From Mercurialis annua (taxonomy: Eukaryota; Streptophyta; Magnoliopsida; Malpighiales; Euphorbiaceae), in contig NC_065571.1 in assembly GCF_937616625.2 (NCBI RefSeq), positions 45,865,651 to 45,929,650 on the forward strand: 64,000 nt of DNA, written 5' to 3'. Position numbers and translations under genes: made by a program. A model generated the notes under the pieces. The model was given only the letters and a program-made list of their open reading frames with translations, had not been told where the DNA came from and made no database searches. Shown here piece after piece: positions 47,176 through 61,566 of this stretch; the stretch's first letter is position 1; the number at the start of each line of letters is the position of its first letter.

Positions 47176-50100
47176 TTACCCTTCCACTTTAATCGCTGCA
47201 TCAATGATATCCACAGTACTGTTTTGCTGTGCCCATAATTGTGCATACCTTCCTGGCTTGGTCAAGAGAACTTCATGGGGTCCTTGCTCAACCACCTTCC
47301 CATTCTCCAGAACTATTATCTGAAACCATATTTGACGGAATGGAAGATTGTGTAACTATATGACGTGGGTAAGAAAACAAACAGAAAGATCAATGCTAAG
47401 GTGCTTAAAAAATGAAGTGTACTTGAAATGACTAAATCATTTGCATTGGAGAATCAATCAACGGTTAAACATAGGTAGATGTTCTCGTGGTTTTGGTCAA
47501 CCAAACCATTAGGTATTCTTTCAAACCCAGCCAGACTAATCAATATTCACTCAAATCATTTTTCAATTAATCGAAGAGCACTTTTCATTCTTAATATTAA
47601 ATTTAATTTGATGTCGAATGTTAAAACATTAAATATGCTGATGTTATAGTAAAAAATGTGTAGGTTTATACAACCAATATTTTAAGATCAATTTCTTCTA
47701 CTCCCCTTCAGTTTTTTATTTTCTGATATATAGGTAAATTTTATTGAACCTTTGCTTAACATTGCAAAACTATGTTTGCAAGATTCTTTTTTTTTTTGTA
47801 CCGTCCTACTTTCATCATGTCCATAAAGCAAACACATAAACATCCGGCAATCTATGATTTTAAATAACAAATTTATCATGAAATCATAATCAGTTTCCAA
47901 CTATAAGATTATCAGAAACTGGAAGAAGTACCAACATTTACCAGAACTTATCTAGACATTGTAACGATATTGCATATTTGCACATCAAAGGAGTAAAAGA
48001 AATCGAAGAAAGAGTTTCAAATCAAATATAAATGCTTTCAAAACTATAGTTTTATATAAATGGATTGACATAATATAATTACTACAGAACTATGGTTGTA
48101 CATGAAGCTTGACAGAACAAAAAAGAAAAGATCTAAAGAATATTGGGTTATTTACTAAAACATCTCTGAAGTTTAGCTTAGTGTACATGTCAGTCCCTTT
48201 TGTATCAACATTAGAACATTTAGTCTTATGAATGCTGACAAATAGTCTATGATTTTGAGGGACTAAAATATTTTATAACATATGCAGTTGAAGAACAAAG
48301 TGTACTCAAATTTAAAATTTTGGGGATCAAAGCGTAGTCAAACTGAATGTCTAAACGTAGTCAAACTAAATGTCTAAACGTAGTCTTAGAGAGACTTTTA
48401 CGAAGATTATAGCAGATACCAACAAGGCTTAAAGTTAAAGTAGCTCTAAGAGAAACACATGCGTACGCACATGAAAAGGAAAAAAAGATGTCAAAGAATC
48501 AAAAGCTTCAAGTGCTAAGGCAGAAAAACTTGAGAACTTAATTTAAGAAAAAGGATCATAGAGGGACGGTACAGAAAAGAATAGAGATTTCAAAACCAGC
48601 TAATCTTCCTATTAACAATGAAGAAGAGCACTTCAACACTGAAAGCTACAAGTTATTTTACTTGCATTTAAACTTGGACATAAGAAGCAAAAAGTTATGT
48701 TCATTATTCCCTTTCAGTTGCTATGACCCAAGAACACAGGGTTATATTTTTTTCAACTGTTGATTATTCAGAATTTTTTTTTTTGATTTAAATAGTCATA
48801 AATTCAAATTCTTATTGGAAATATCTAAAGGTAGAATTTTAAACTGTAATATTATTTAGAAATTTAACTATTCAAAAACAGTTAAGTATTAGTTTAGGAT
48901 TTCCTTTTAGGGATCGAGTTAGCTCTTACTTTTTGTGTGTTCAAGATTTTACTACAGTGAGATTTATTTGAATGATTATAAGCTAGACTTCATCATTTTA
49001 GGAACATTACATGATTTATAAATTCTTACCTCATCACATTGCATTGCAGTTGTAAGCCTATGAGCAACAAAAACCGAAGTTCTGTTGTTGGCTAAAGACT
49101 TCAGTGCACTTAATATCTCAGCTTCTGTTGTGCTGTCCAGCGCACTCGTAGCTTCATCACACAACCTGGGGAAATCAAACCAATTAATTTATAAAACGAA
49201 GATGGAATAAACATCATGCATAATTTAATTCTTCAATGTGAACAGATGGTTGGACAAAGTAGACACAGGATGCATATAAAATATTTTGTTTAAGATGGTA
49301 AGTTATATAATGAATGGAAAGTAAGAATATTGATTATCATAATTATAACATTACTTCTAAGAGAGAGATTCAAGCAAAGATTGCAAATACAAACTTCAAA
49401 AGAAAAATAACCGCTTTAAAGAAAGTTCTATAATATTTAAAAAAATATCCAGAGAGATCCACCACACAACGTCATACATATTAGGAAACTACAATGACTC
49501 AATTGGTAAGTCGTTTAAAGTGGACAATATTCAGAGAGATTCACCACACATCATAATTCTAGCTGCATATGCTGTCTTCACTAGATACTCATCCTTAAAT
49601 CATTCCAAGCAGAAGAGAATTTTTCATTTCTACCAAATGATTCTCTCAAAAAGACCATCAGTCTTTTTATTGTCCACCTTTTCTTTGCATTTGCCAAAGA
49701 AAAAGGGTTGTATTGTCCTTAAACCTCTGTTCTATTCACTTCTTAATGGTTAGTGCCTTATTCTGATAGTGGTCCAAAAATCAACTAAATTAGATTGAAG
49801 TTGTTGCCTTAAAAGCAACGGACACATAGGAGCAATATATATGAGGCCATAGGTTGCTCAGACTACAATATCATATTCGTTGTGTTTGTCAAGATGCCTA
49901 AACCATGTATTATCAAAACACTAAACATAGGAGCTGAAACACGCAAAAAATCCAGACATCGTATACAATATTTGAAACATAACATGGATGAAAGCAATTT
50001 TCATAGAGCACCCCAGTGAAGTTTACACAAGTTTCATACTGTCCTTGTGGGATTTGTCCAAAAATACAGGATCAAAACAAAGTATGGAGCAATACACAAA

Positions 50101-53100
50101 AACTTCCATGGAGATTACTTCATCAAAACATAGGATCACAACCCAGAAGAAGACTTAAATTTATTGTCTGTGATTTAGAAAATTAAACGCAAGTCATTCT
50201 AAGGCTAAATGCATCCTCGCCTACTTTTACTCTAGATTTACATCCATATTGGGAGAAAAAAGAAGTGTTTATACAGTTTAAGCAAAGTCCATAAATAGAT
50301 TATAAACAAATTTAAGCACTGGCGACAAATAAAGGTTCATTTGTTTAGGTTAACCATTTCTTGTTTGGTAGATAATTTACTAAACAAACATTTGAGTTAC
50401 ACACTAGGTATGATATAAAAGGGAAAATAAGTAAAAGTAATTGCGCATGAAGGGATTGATTTGGGAATTCATGGCTACTTTTTAAACTTTAATTTTCCTA
50501 ATTACATAAAAAAATTGGAGCATTTCGTTATTGAATATCATTATGCAAAACAGTTATCAAGACATGATAATTTTAGACTCCATGATTTCTTATGTATGTT
50601 TGAAAACATGTTTAAAGGGTATAATATTATTTTCTGGAATCACTGAATACCAATATGTAAAAAAAGGACCATTAAATTTGTTATCCTGCAGAAAAAGCCA
50701 CAACCAAGTTCTTACTATTATTGAAGGATCCAAACTTTCCCTAAAACCTAGCACTTGTATTCTAGAATACCAATAAGACACTAACCCTAAATGAAACACA
50801 AAGTAAAACTTCAAAACATATGACTTCGTTATAAATAGATAACTCTTGTTGCAGTTTCTTCTCAATTCTTATTAACTGCTCTACCAAGTAAGGAATATTT
50901 TGAGGGAAAAAAACTACATGCAGCCTTCCAAGAGACAGACTCGTTTTGGTAGGTGGTAAGCAAGGCAAAAAGATACACAGAACTATTTGAATTAGACTGC
51001 CAATATTGCTACCTTTAATGGATATCATGAGAAGTGCAAAACACCCAACTCAGCAAAATAGGAAAAAGCATAAATTATGTCAGGAACAAATATGGGGTTC
51101 TTACAGTATAGGAGGTGCTTTCAAAAATGCACGAGCCAATGCCACACGCTGTTTCTCACCACCACTCAACTGAAAAGAAAGATCTTTGATAATTAAAACT
51201 TTAAAATTTCACTGAAAGAAAACAATGCAGTGATTGTTCATGGAGAATTGCAAGCAAAATATCCACTCTTTACTGCATATTGCATTTCCCATTCAGATTC
51301 CAAAAAATTACACACATAACCTTCCCATACAGATTCCAAAAAGTTACATGCATAACCTTCCCACGCAATTTATTAATTGTAGACTTCTCACCTTGAGACC
51401 TCGTTCCCCCACAACAGTAGAATACTTCTCAGGGAAGTTCATAATGGTATCATGGATTGCTGCATGTCGAGCAGCATCATAGACCTGAAAAGCAGATAGG
51501 TGTTAAGCAAATTAACCAAGTACAACCAACATTTCATAACATGAAGAGTGAAAAGTCAGAGGACACACTTCCTCTTCTGTGGCAGAAAGACAGCCATAAT
51601 GAATGTTGTGGTATATTGTGTCATTGAAAAGCACCTGCACATTGAGGGAAGAATAAAGCTCAGTTGATCAATTGACAAATTTATGAGATCGAGTAAATGA
51701 ACACTTGAATTGCTGAAAAGACGTACTGTATCCTGTGGGACAACACCAATACACCTCCGTAAACTATCCAATTCTACATTTCGTATATCTTGACCATCAA
51801 TCATTATCTGTTAAAAAAACAAATACCAGTTCTTAGTTCCAGCATGAAAACAGTCTCAGAGTAAAATAGAAAATTCTTATATACCAAAACAAATTAGTTC
51901 CAATATAGAAATCTTTTGGGTCTATTGACATGTAAATCTACTTAACAATCCTCTCGGATTCTAAATAAGGTTTAGTAATCATTTCGTAATTGATTCTTAA
52001 ATTGCACTGTTTAACTGGTGATTGCCTAATCCAATTTAAAAAGGAATGATGGATTTTATTTTTAAAAGGATAGTAAAATTGTATGATAAACAGAATAAAA
52101 AATAGCAGATAAATAATTATTACTACTGATTTATTGATTTTTGTATGGACATAGAATTATAAGTATTTAATTACACACAATGAATGAGGAAAAAATAAAG
52201 AAAAAAATGAAACAATTAAAAAAATAAAATTTTGAAATGATTACATTACAATGACATAATAATTTATTTTCGAATAATTATATAAGAACTACTCAAGTTA
52301 ATATTGATAACTTTTTCTTCTAAAAAGAAAATTACTTATTTACTTTTCATACAAAAAATCTAAATAAAATTTTAAAGTTATGATTCGTTAAAATCTTTAG
52401 CACACAAGTATACCATGTTAATGTTTAAGTGTGAATAATTATTAGAAATTGATTCACTAGTTTGAAAATAAAACAAGTCAATTGCCATGCACATGGAATA
52501 AAGCTAAAATGCTAAAAAGAAATTGTTCAATTAATTTAATGATGCCATACACAATGAAGTTTAGCTCTTACATTTCCAGAATGCGTATCAAAGAACCTAA
52601 ATACTAATCGGAGGATAGTCGACTTGCCTGCAAGCAATAAGAATTCGATCAATTAATAATGCAGTGAAGAAAACAATCATTTCAAAGCAAGTCCAAAAGA
52701 ACTACTTTTATTAAAAGGACCTAAAGTACTACTTAATGTGAGTGTAATATTAAAACATGTCTTTCACTCTGTATTTTTATGTTTTCCCTCAAAATTGTCT
52801 TTTGCAATTTATTAGCAGCATGGTGTTACACTAGCCAGCAAAAGAGACAGTTCTTCAAAGTTTATAGGCATACCACTTATTTAGATCCCTACAATATTAT
52901 CATTTTTGGCAATGTGTTCCTGCAATTTTATTTCTCAAAATTGAATCCATACACTTCTAATTTTGTTAAAATTGGGTCATGCCGTCACAAAAACTAATCG
53001 TGCGCACTTTACGAGCTGTTAGTGAAAATTGGATGTATTTTAGATTCATTTTCATACTTTAACTTTGTTAAAATTTTAATCCTTACTCTTTATTTTTGTT

Positions 53101-56100
53101 GACACTAAATTGCATTAGTGATTTTAAAATATTCATTAGTTATTTTATTTTAAAAAAATATAAATAATTCTGTGTAGATAAAAGGATTGATAATATACTT
53201 TATTTAATTATTTGTGATGGTTAGATAAAATTAATTATATTTTTAATTAAATTAATGATAAATCTTGATAAATTTGAACATATAATAAATAAATAATATT
53301 TGAAACTTATATTAAAATATATATCCCATTCAATTATATGAAGTATGAAAAATTCTATAATTAGAATTTTTAACAATTTGAATTTATTTTTATTAATTTT
53401 ATAATTAGAATATAAAAAATTAATTTCAGTTTTACTTTTATTAATGGTTTTATAAATTTTTATTTTCTTATAAATCTATTATGAAAATTGACATATATAT
53501 TAAATAACAAGGAAAGTATTCAAATTTATACTTTTTTTATGTATTACTAATTTTTAAAAAAAATAGATAAAACACTTTTAATTTAACATTAATTACAAAA
53601 TAATATTAAGAGTTTTAATAGTTTTAATTTAAAAAAAAATTAATGATAGTTAAAAATAAATATTAATTACTTGATTTTCAATAGTTCTTAAGTTAACGTT
53701 TATAAAGTTAGTAAATAAATATGATTTTAATTAAAATAAGAATTATACTATTAAAATAATAAAATTAAGAATTTAAATTTAATAAAGATAAAAAAATTCA
53801 GTTGAGTTATTTTCAAAAATATATACATATTAGGATTTAACTGAAAAAAATAAAAAATAAGAATGTAAATTTAAAAGTAGAAAATTCACAAACTTCTGAT
53901 CTAGATTAACATCATTTACACCTTCTGTGACAAAGGGCCAATGTTTGTAAAATTTAAAGGGACTCAATATGGACAAATAAAAGTGTAGGGATCCAATGCC
54001 AAAAAGAGTATAAGTGTAGGGTCCAAATAAGCATTTTGAAAGTTTAGATATCATAGACTTTTTTCTACAATCACTATGTCACTTGATTTCACTTTATCTC
54101 TTGTTCTGGGATTCTCATATATCTCCAACACACCAAAGAAAAATATAACCAGCAACAAGGACCGGACATGAAGGAAGATATATGAGTCATCTCGTAGAGA
54201 ATTGTTCTGCAGGAAAATGATGCAAATGCAGACAGTGTGATAGGAGTTCTGATAAATTAGAGCCTCACCGCTGCCACTGGTTCCAACGATAGCCACACTT
54301 TTTCCTGCTGGTACAACAAATGATATGCCATCAAGAATCTTTCTTTCTGCCAGGTAACTGTTTCAAGTTTCATGGCATGAGCAGTTAATAAAAAATATAG
54401 GCACCAGAGACTTCACTAATCAAGAACCATTTAATATTCAAAAGCGTGGAAGTATACTTCAAACATATCAGTGATTAAGCATAAATTAGTGTGATAGAGT
54501 TTTAAGGCTCCATTTGCTGCTTATCGGAAATTAATCGAGAGATAATAATTGGACAGAAGAGTGTTAAACATAAAATTGAGAGCAAAATCAAAATATTAAA
54601 AAATCATACACCTGTCCAGCAATGTCATAACCAGTTTTTTACTAATCGCATCTCATAATAGAAAGACAATAGAGAGATCCTTGGTGTACGTGTCAGACAG
54701 TGATTTCAGAAGCAACTCTAGCAAGGAACTTCAGATATTAGGCTCAAAATAATGCTAACCATGCCTAAACTTTGCAGCCATATTTCATATCTAAATGCCT
54801 TAAATTACACCTGTTATGATGCTGGCACCACATGTAGGTAGTAATTGCATAAACATTTCTAAAATCTTTGGGAAATTAATGCAAAAAGTAAACAGTTGAC
54901 ACAAAATAATTGTGACTAGCCTGCAAACTAAACCATTTTAACTTAAATATGGAGCAGTGCGAGTAATATAAAGAGAGAAAAAAAGAAGGGGCAGCATACC
55001 TGAAGGTTACATTGTCAAACTGAATGCTGCCCCCATTTAACTTAAGTGGTTTTGCATCGTCTTTGTCTCTAATCTCAGCTCTCTCCTGCACAAACCATTA
55101 AACGAGATATAATGCATCAAGTGCCAAACAAGATATGTAAAAAGAAAACTCCAACTCATCAATTATTGCAACTATGAAAATATATTTTTGTGCATCGTAT
55201 TCTTTGACGCAATCACCCAAACAAAAAATGAATAAGAAATCAGTTTAGAATATAAAAGCAGTCCTCCGAGATGACAAAAAGGACAAAAGGAGAAAAAGGA
55301 TGTATTTTCCCCCAGGATTGCAAGAAAGTTGTAGCAAGTTAATTGAAAAGTACCTCAAGGAGTTGAAACATAGACTTCATGTCAACCAGACTCTGTATGG
55401 TTTCACGATAAACACTGCCAAGGAAATTGAGTGGGAGAGATAGCTGAAAGAGAAGTCCATTTACCATAACCTGCACATTTATATTAACATATTAAAAATT
55501 GTCTGATTATGTAGTCATATTCAACACCAATGTACAGCTTCACATCAATTAATTGTATAAAGAGGTTTTTACCAAATCGCCAACTGTCATCTGGCCACTC
55601 ATAATCCCATTAGAACATAAAACCATTGCTACTGATAAAGCTGTGCTAAATATAACATTTTGGCCAAAATTGAGAAAAGCAAGACTTCGCTGTGTTTTTA
55701 AGGCTGCATCTTCATATCCTGAAAAAAATAGTCATCATTTAATTGTCTGTTGAAAGAAATAAGTGAACATAAAACAATGTAAATAGAAGGAGAACAGCGT
55801 AAACAGTTTACATGTTATAAAGAGGGAATTCAGAGAAGAAGAAAAAAAGAAAGAAAGAATAATAAAGGTGGAAATTATCATTTTAAAGTTTTGGAAGAGA
55901 GAAGTATACAAGGAAAGGAAGGAAAAAAAGAATCCAAGCTACTATGGGACCCTCCAATATGGATTAAAAACAGAAAAAGAGCTGTAACAATTAGTTCAAT
56001 TACGTGTATGCCCCTGTATATTATAAACTCACATGTTTTTGCAACCTTAATTTGGGTTAAGCGGGTTAGTTTTCCTGCCAAAAATTACCAACTTAATTGT

Positions 56101-59100
56101 GTAAAAAATGAAAACTAGTCTTTTTCGTACATGAGATCCCAGTTTGGAGGTGTTGGGGAGAAAGTATTTGCCCATACAAGGATAGTTGTATAATTCAATC
56201 TTCAAGTAAGCATTAATAGGAACTAAGAAAAAAGGAGAGAGTTCCATACAATTCTACACACAAATGTGCAGCTAAGAATATGTTGCGGTAGGACTATGCT
56301 GCCTATGATAACCAATTAACCATAATAACATATATTTAATGATGTAAATATGGAAAACTCAATCTATAAATCATATGCATATAGTTTCGAAGATATTTTT
56401 GCTGATTTTCTAAGGTAACCAAAATGCATCTAATTGAATCAAGGTTAAGCTGTGGGAGAATAGCAATCCTGTTATGGGGAATTTACAAGTCTGGCAAGTA
56501 TCCTACTGATGAGCTCAAAGTCCTTTTATGAACAAAAATACGCATGTAAGGGTATGATTATGTCATATCACTATGCATCTCTATCAAATCGTCGAGCCAT
56601 ATCAATAATTTGAGATGAGTCGGTAATAGAAGAGTATCAACAAGTATCGCCAGATAGAGCTTCACCGTAATCACTAATATGCAGCTGTTCCATATCAAGC
56701 ATCATGCCATGGGCCAACAAAATGCATATATTTATAAGGCAACCTAGACCTTTTTTTGATGAATGACATGGATATCAAATCATGAGCATAAACTATTTAT
56801 TGTGAATCATCAAGAATACCTCAAGAAATGCAAATTAATTTCCAGTTTTGCAGTTGTTAAATTCATGGTTAAAATTTACAAAGCAATTAAAAGAAAAAGG
56901 AAAAACAAGCTAAGCTAAAATTAGAATGCAAAAATTACTTACTCTTTAAGAACTCGTCATATTTGTCAACTTCAAAAGCTTCGTTATTGAAATATTTGAC
57001 AGTCTAGTGAAAGGTACAAAGGAGGAAGGAAAAGATGTAAAGAACTGAAGCCTTAACAAGCGGGTAAGAACTGGCGCTCATTGATCAGAAAACAATAAAG
57101 AGAACATCAAAACAAACAGAAAAAATACCAAAATAATCCAGGAAGGAAAATCTAGATCTCACCTCATAGTTTATAAGGGAATCAATGGCCCTTGTGCTGG
57201 CATCATTATCAGCTTTATTCATGACTTTCCTGAACTTTGTCCGCCACTGAAAATTAGGACAGGTCAATAAAACATAGATCAACAGAGTTCCAAAAATATA
57301 GGATACTGTCGAATAGGAATTGAACTAAACCCACACTTATCCTCTTTCATTTCAATTTTCTCCAACAAATTAAGGAAAGGATAAAATTACTTGAGCACAG
57401 GATTTGAGCCCCGAGAGATTGTTGCATGAATGAAAATTGTTTTTAGACTTTTTTGGTATATTCAAGAGAACAGATAACCCAAATCTTAAAATGAGATTAA
57501 AAATCCATTGTTTGAAAATGAGAAATCCAAAATATTCTATAGCTGTAATTTAGGTAGCAACGTATCCATAGTTGTTAAAGCGCAAGGCGCACGTGAAGCG
57601 CAAAGGGTCCTATATAGCTTTAAGCGCAAGGCGCAAAAAAAGCGCACACCCGAGTGAAGCTCGGTGCATATATGTAAATAAATTTAAAATATCTAATTTG
57701 TAGTTAAATAAATAAATATACCTTTACTAGTCAACAGATTTATATGATTTTTTATTTTCTATTTACTAATTTAACATTTAAATTTTATTTTATGAACTTA
57801 AACATATTTTTAATTTACATTTAGAAAGCTAAATTGGCCCTTTTTATTAAAAAGAATAGTCATTTTGAAAAGTTAACCATTTGTGATAATTATAAGAACT
57901 CATTTATTATAGAATAAAGCCCTTGTGGTTGGTCTTGGGCTGAAAAAGAGAGGCCCATTAAGATATTAAGAGAACCTGAGTCTCTTTCCCTAACCTATTT
58001 CACAAATTCTAACCCTAGACAGAGCCGCCGCCACTTGTTCTTCTTCTTCTTCCTTCAGCAGCGCCGCATGTCGGCCATTTCTTCTTCTTCCTCTATTTTC
58101 TTTTTCGCCTCTTTTTTTTCTTGAAGTGTCCGGGTAACAGAGGCTGCGCTTTGCGCCTCGCAGACATCGCCACGTTGCTTTAGCGCGCTTGAGGCGCGCC
58201 TGGATGAAGGTGGTCGCCTCAGGTGTTTCTGAGGCGCACCACCTGTGCTATGCGCTTTTCTAACGCCTTAGGCGCGCTTTTAACAACTATGAACGTATCT
58301 ACTGTGAGTATCAATCATAACATTATCATTAACCAATAAATACAACGGATTGGCATGATATGCATTTCTGTTCTCATTTCTTTTTTAAAATCATCCTAAT
58401 AGGCATGTGCAACATAAGGAAAATGAAGATAAACCCCTTTGCATACTTGGGAAAGAAAATAATATTGCATTTGTACCCAATTATTCTTAAGAACCTATGT
58501 GCATAAGAAAGTGTTGGGCTGAAAAAATATTACCTGAGTTACAGACAATGTAAAAGTAACATACGCAGCGACTGAAAGCGACGTGATCCAAGCGAAAGGG
58601 GCTCCAAACTTGTATGCCAAAATGCCCGATACCATAGATATCTAAAAGTAATGCAGGTTAAAGCTTCTGTCATGAACTTTTAAAAACAAGGAAGCAATTG
58701 GACATACAAGGACATGTCATTTTTGCAGGTTCAGATCAAGAAATGGAGAGTCAAATACAAACAAATATAACCTATTATAGACAGCAGATCAGAAATCTAA
58801 TTAATGCGAGCTCATAAAGTCAGGTATAGCACTACCTCCAAAATAGTTGGTACAACATTGAACACCATTGCAGAGAGAATAAAATTTATTGCACGGCTAC
58901 CACGATCGATTATTCTATTTAATGCACCAGTTTCGCGACTGGAAAGAAAGTTACCATATGCAATCAAAAAGAGAAAAAGAATAAGTCTGTTATTGAAAAC
59001 AGAAATATAAGCAACATTGGCATTGCGTATCTTATGAGCAACTTACCTAAGATGATATGCGAGGTCCAAGTCATGCAAATGTGAAAACACCTGCACTTTA

Positions 59101-60158
59101 AAATGGCACCATTATAAATTAAATCAAAGGAACTGAAATGTATAATTAGATAAAAAAACATGCCTCGTGAGCATGTTGAAATCAATACTAAAGCTTAATA
59201 CTTTACCTTCCTAGAAACTTGACGAATTGTCCTTAGAGCTACTTTTGAAAAAACAGCAGTCCTCAATTCTGCAAGAGAGTAGTAGTTTCACACAGATATA
59301 AGATCAAAATTTACATTTCAACTCAAATCTATTCAATAGATTCCCTTTTTTGGAATAATTGCTACAATTCCACTTCAATTCGTGTACACAATTAATTCCA
59401 AACTAGGCCAATTAGAACAAAACACAGCAGAATAATACCATTAAAAGCCGCAGCCCCAGTGCGGGCAATTCCATAGCCGATAAGCACAGAAGCAGGAGTA
59501 GCAAAAAGAGCAATGGCAGTGGAATTCGCCGTCGTAAAAGAAGCAAGAGCAGTAGCATTGCCGGCAGCAGTAGTCAACCAATCAACAGCAAGTTTAAAAA
59601 GGAAAGGAACTTGAACATTCAAAACTTTAGCACCAACTAGAAAACCAAGAGCAGCAATAACTCGTAAGCGAAACTCGTAATTATCTTTCATCCATAAATA
59701 ACTAGCCAAAGTTTGTAAAATCTTCACATCCGCAACTTGCTTATTGTCATCTAACGGTTTACTCACGATGGTTGCCGGATTAGGTTTTTTCTCAGGTCCA
59801 CTGGTCGAGAACAAAACGCTGGCGTTTATCATTGCACGCTGAACAAAATAGAATTCAATTAATTATAAAAGAAGGAAGCAAAATTAGATAATTAAAATGA
59901 AAATGAGGTAAGTCGTTGACAAACCGGTGGCGGTTTTGAATGGGAAGAATCGGAGAGGAAGGCGTTGACATTGGGATGGCGTCTCCATTGAAATTGAGCG
60001 GAGGAGTATAATCTAGTGGTGGTGCTGTGATGAAGATGACTGGAATTGAGATTATTAGTGGTTAAGAAGCTTGGTTTGTAAAAATGTTTGCGGAGGAGGA
60101 TGAATTGTCGAGCCCTAAATCGGAAAAATTTGGAAGCAGGGGCGGTTGCTCCTAGCAT
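47176..60158 (-). CDS. ATM3: Mitochondrial half-size ABC transporter ATM3/ABCB25
   Basis: Nineteen exons, all GT-AG: 59925-60158, 59439-59838, 59207-59268, 59047-59090, 58836-58938, 58534-58641, 57163-57246, 56943-57003, 55573-55718, 55354-55470, 55000-55085, 54269-54357, 52572-52627, 51727-51807, 51569-51634, 51392-51484, 51105-51169, 49030-49165, 47176-47319; 724 aa, near the family's usual length. The Arg-rich N-terminus with RLYSS looks like a mitochondrial presequence. A six-helix membrane domain spans about 110-410. The nucleotide-binding domain is complete: Walker A GTSGSGKST (507-515), Q-loop VPQDT, signature [14 protein letters not shown] from 611, Walker B with LLCDE (632-636), H-loop His667. 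Known role: in the inner mitochondrial membrane it exports a glutathione-linked sulfur compound for cytosolic Fe-S and molybdenum-cofactor synthesis. No break is seen. Confidence 0.97.
48334..48385. repeat. 23-bp tandem repeat in the last ATM3 intron
   Basis: GTAGTCAAACTGAATGTCTA plus AAC occurs twice with one difference, then starts a third time. Confidence 0.75.
57559..58299. mobile_element. hAT-type element in ATM3 intron 6, with a gene-like insert
   Basis: The element at 57567-58291 has inverted ends starting CATAGTTGTTAAA and is flanked by a perfect 8-bp duplication AACGTATC (57559-57566, 58292-58299), the hAT hallmark. Subterminal arms are rich in AAGGCGC / GCGCCTT words. The segment 57940-58130 reads like a plant 5' leader (TAACCCTAGACAGAGCCGCC, then CT-rich sequence and an ATG), unlike the rest. 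It lies between exons 7 and 6, well clear of the splice sites. Confidence 0.85.
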
Positions 60159-60912
60159 TGTGGTTCTTGATTGGTTAATAATTGTTGAATTCAAGTGATT
60201 AAGCGAGTGGGAAAAATAATTGACATGAAAACAAGAATTAGGCTGTGGAGATCGAATTGAAGGTGATTGGCTGCGACGGTGGTGGTTTTAAGATTTTGAG
60301 GGGTTTAAGCGGTTTTTTAATTTTTAAGAGGATGGTGAAGTTTTTTTTGGGTAACAAAGTTCATTTTACTCCCGAACTTAGATCAATTTCAGGTCAAGTT
60401 CAAGTAGAATGAAATGATATTATACGAATATGAAGAATTTTAAGGATGGAATGATTCAATTCTCTATTCGTAATTAATTTCAAAAATAGAAAGTATTATT
60501 CTTAATTTAAGTAAAGATAATAAAAAAATTGTCTTGACAAAAAAAATCAATAAGTTACAAATCAAATGATATTATACAGTGTAAAATTTTGCTAATATGA
60601 TGGATTATTTCTCTCACATGTGTTAAAAATATCTCTCTATAATAATCAAAATGAAATGAGAAAACAAAAAAAACTCATGCAAAAATCTCTCTATAAATTA
60701 TTTCATAGAATTGCTATTTCATGATTAAGTAATTACTCCCTCTTAAAAAGTAAAAAATGACTATTCTATTCCTTATCAATTAGCTATTTTATTCCATGAT
60801 ATTTCATTGTATAAACCAAATATAACTTAAATTATTGCATAATATAGTTTTCACTTAAAGTGCACACATCCATAAGAAGGCATGACGCCTATTCCTATCA
60901 TATATTAATTTC
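60159..60912. promoter_or_regulatory. Upstream region of ATM3
   Basis: The sequence right of the start codon (60158) should hold the 5' leader and promoter of the minus-strand gene. I see no unmistakable TATA box or other site. Confidence 0.4.
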
Positions 60913-60945
60913 ACTAGTCGTTATCCCGCGCATTTGCGCAAAATC
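60913..60945 (-). mobile_element. Helitron-like 3' terminus
   Basis: On the minus strand GCGCAAATGCGC can form a hairpin and is followed 10 bases later by CTAGT (60913-60917), the layout of a Helitron 3' end. The 5' TC end would lie to the right but was not identified. Confidence 0.45.
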
Positions 60946-61566
60946 AAATTAGTATTTAATTTAAGTAACAATTTGATTTCAATCATTAATATACACAATT
61001 TCAAAGAAAATATAATATACAAAATAAGTTTTCTAAATATTTTAATAATAAATTGTTTTGAAGTATTGATAATATATTTTATATACTTTTTGTATTGAAA
61101 TTTAATTTTTTTTCTCTCCCCTAACTTTTCTTTATTTCCTCAGAAATTTACATGTAGTTTTTTTATTTTAATTTAATAAAATGTGAATCCAATATCATAA
61201 CTTTTTATATATTATGTTCTTCATCAAATATGTTTGTATGAAATAGTTCTTTTGCAATGGTTAATAAAATTGATGTTCTTTTTCTATTATAAACGTGTAT
61301 AATGGTTTTAGTTTCATTTGTAAATGTTTTTTTAATTTATGCAGTTCAAACTAAATTTTGAATTTCATTAATTTATGTATTTTTATTAAATTGTTACATA
61401 ATTTATAATTTTATTTTCAATCATAGCTTGGTGAATAAAATTTATTAAAGTAAAATAAAATATTTCATTTTTTATTTTATTTTTCTTTTCTAGCTCTCTC
61501 TTTTATTCTTTCAATTTAGTTTGTTTCTTTTTATGTATAATGATTTATTAAATGACTATCAACTTA
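60946..61566. other. AT-rich intergenic DNA, nothing recognised
   Basis: Very AT-rich sequence without gene or clear repeat. It may be the body of the Helitron-like element whose end is at 60913. Confidence 0.4.

Noticed and set aside
60159..60194. Longer N-terminus for ATM3 starting at 60194
   Set aside because: The codon there is TTG. The first ATG in frame is at 60158 and gives a plausible mitochondrial presequence.
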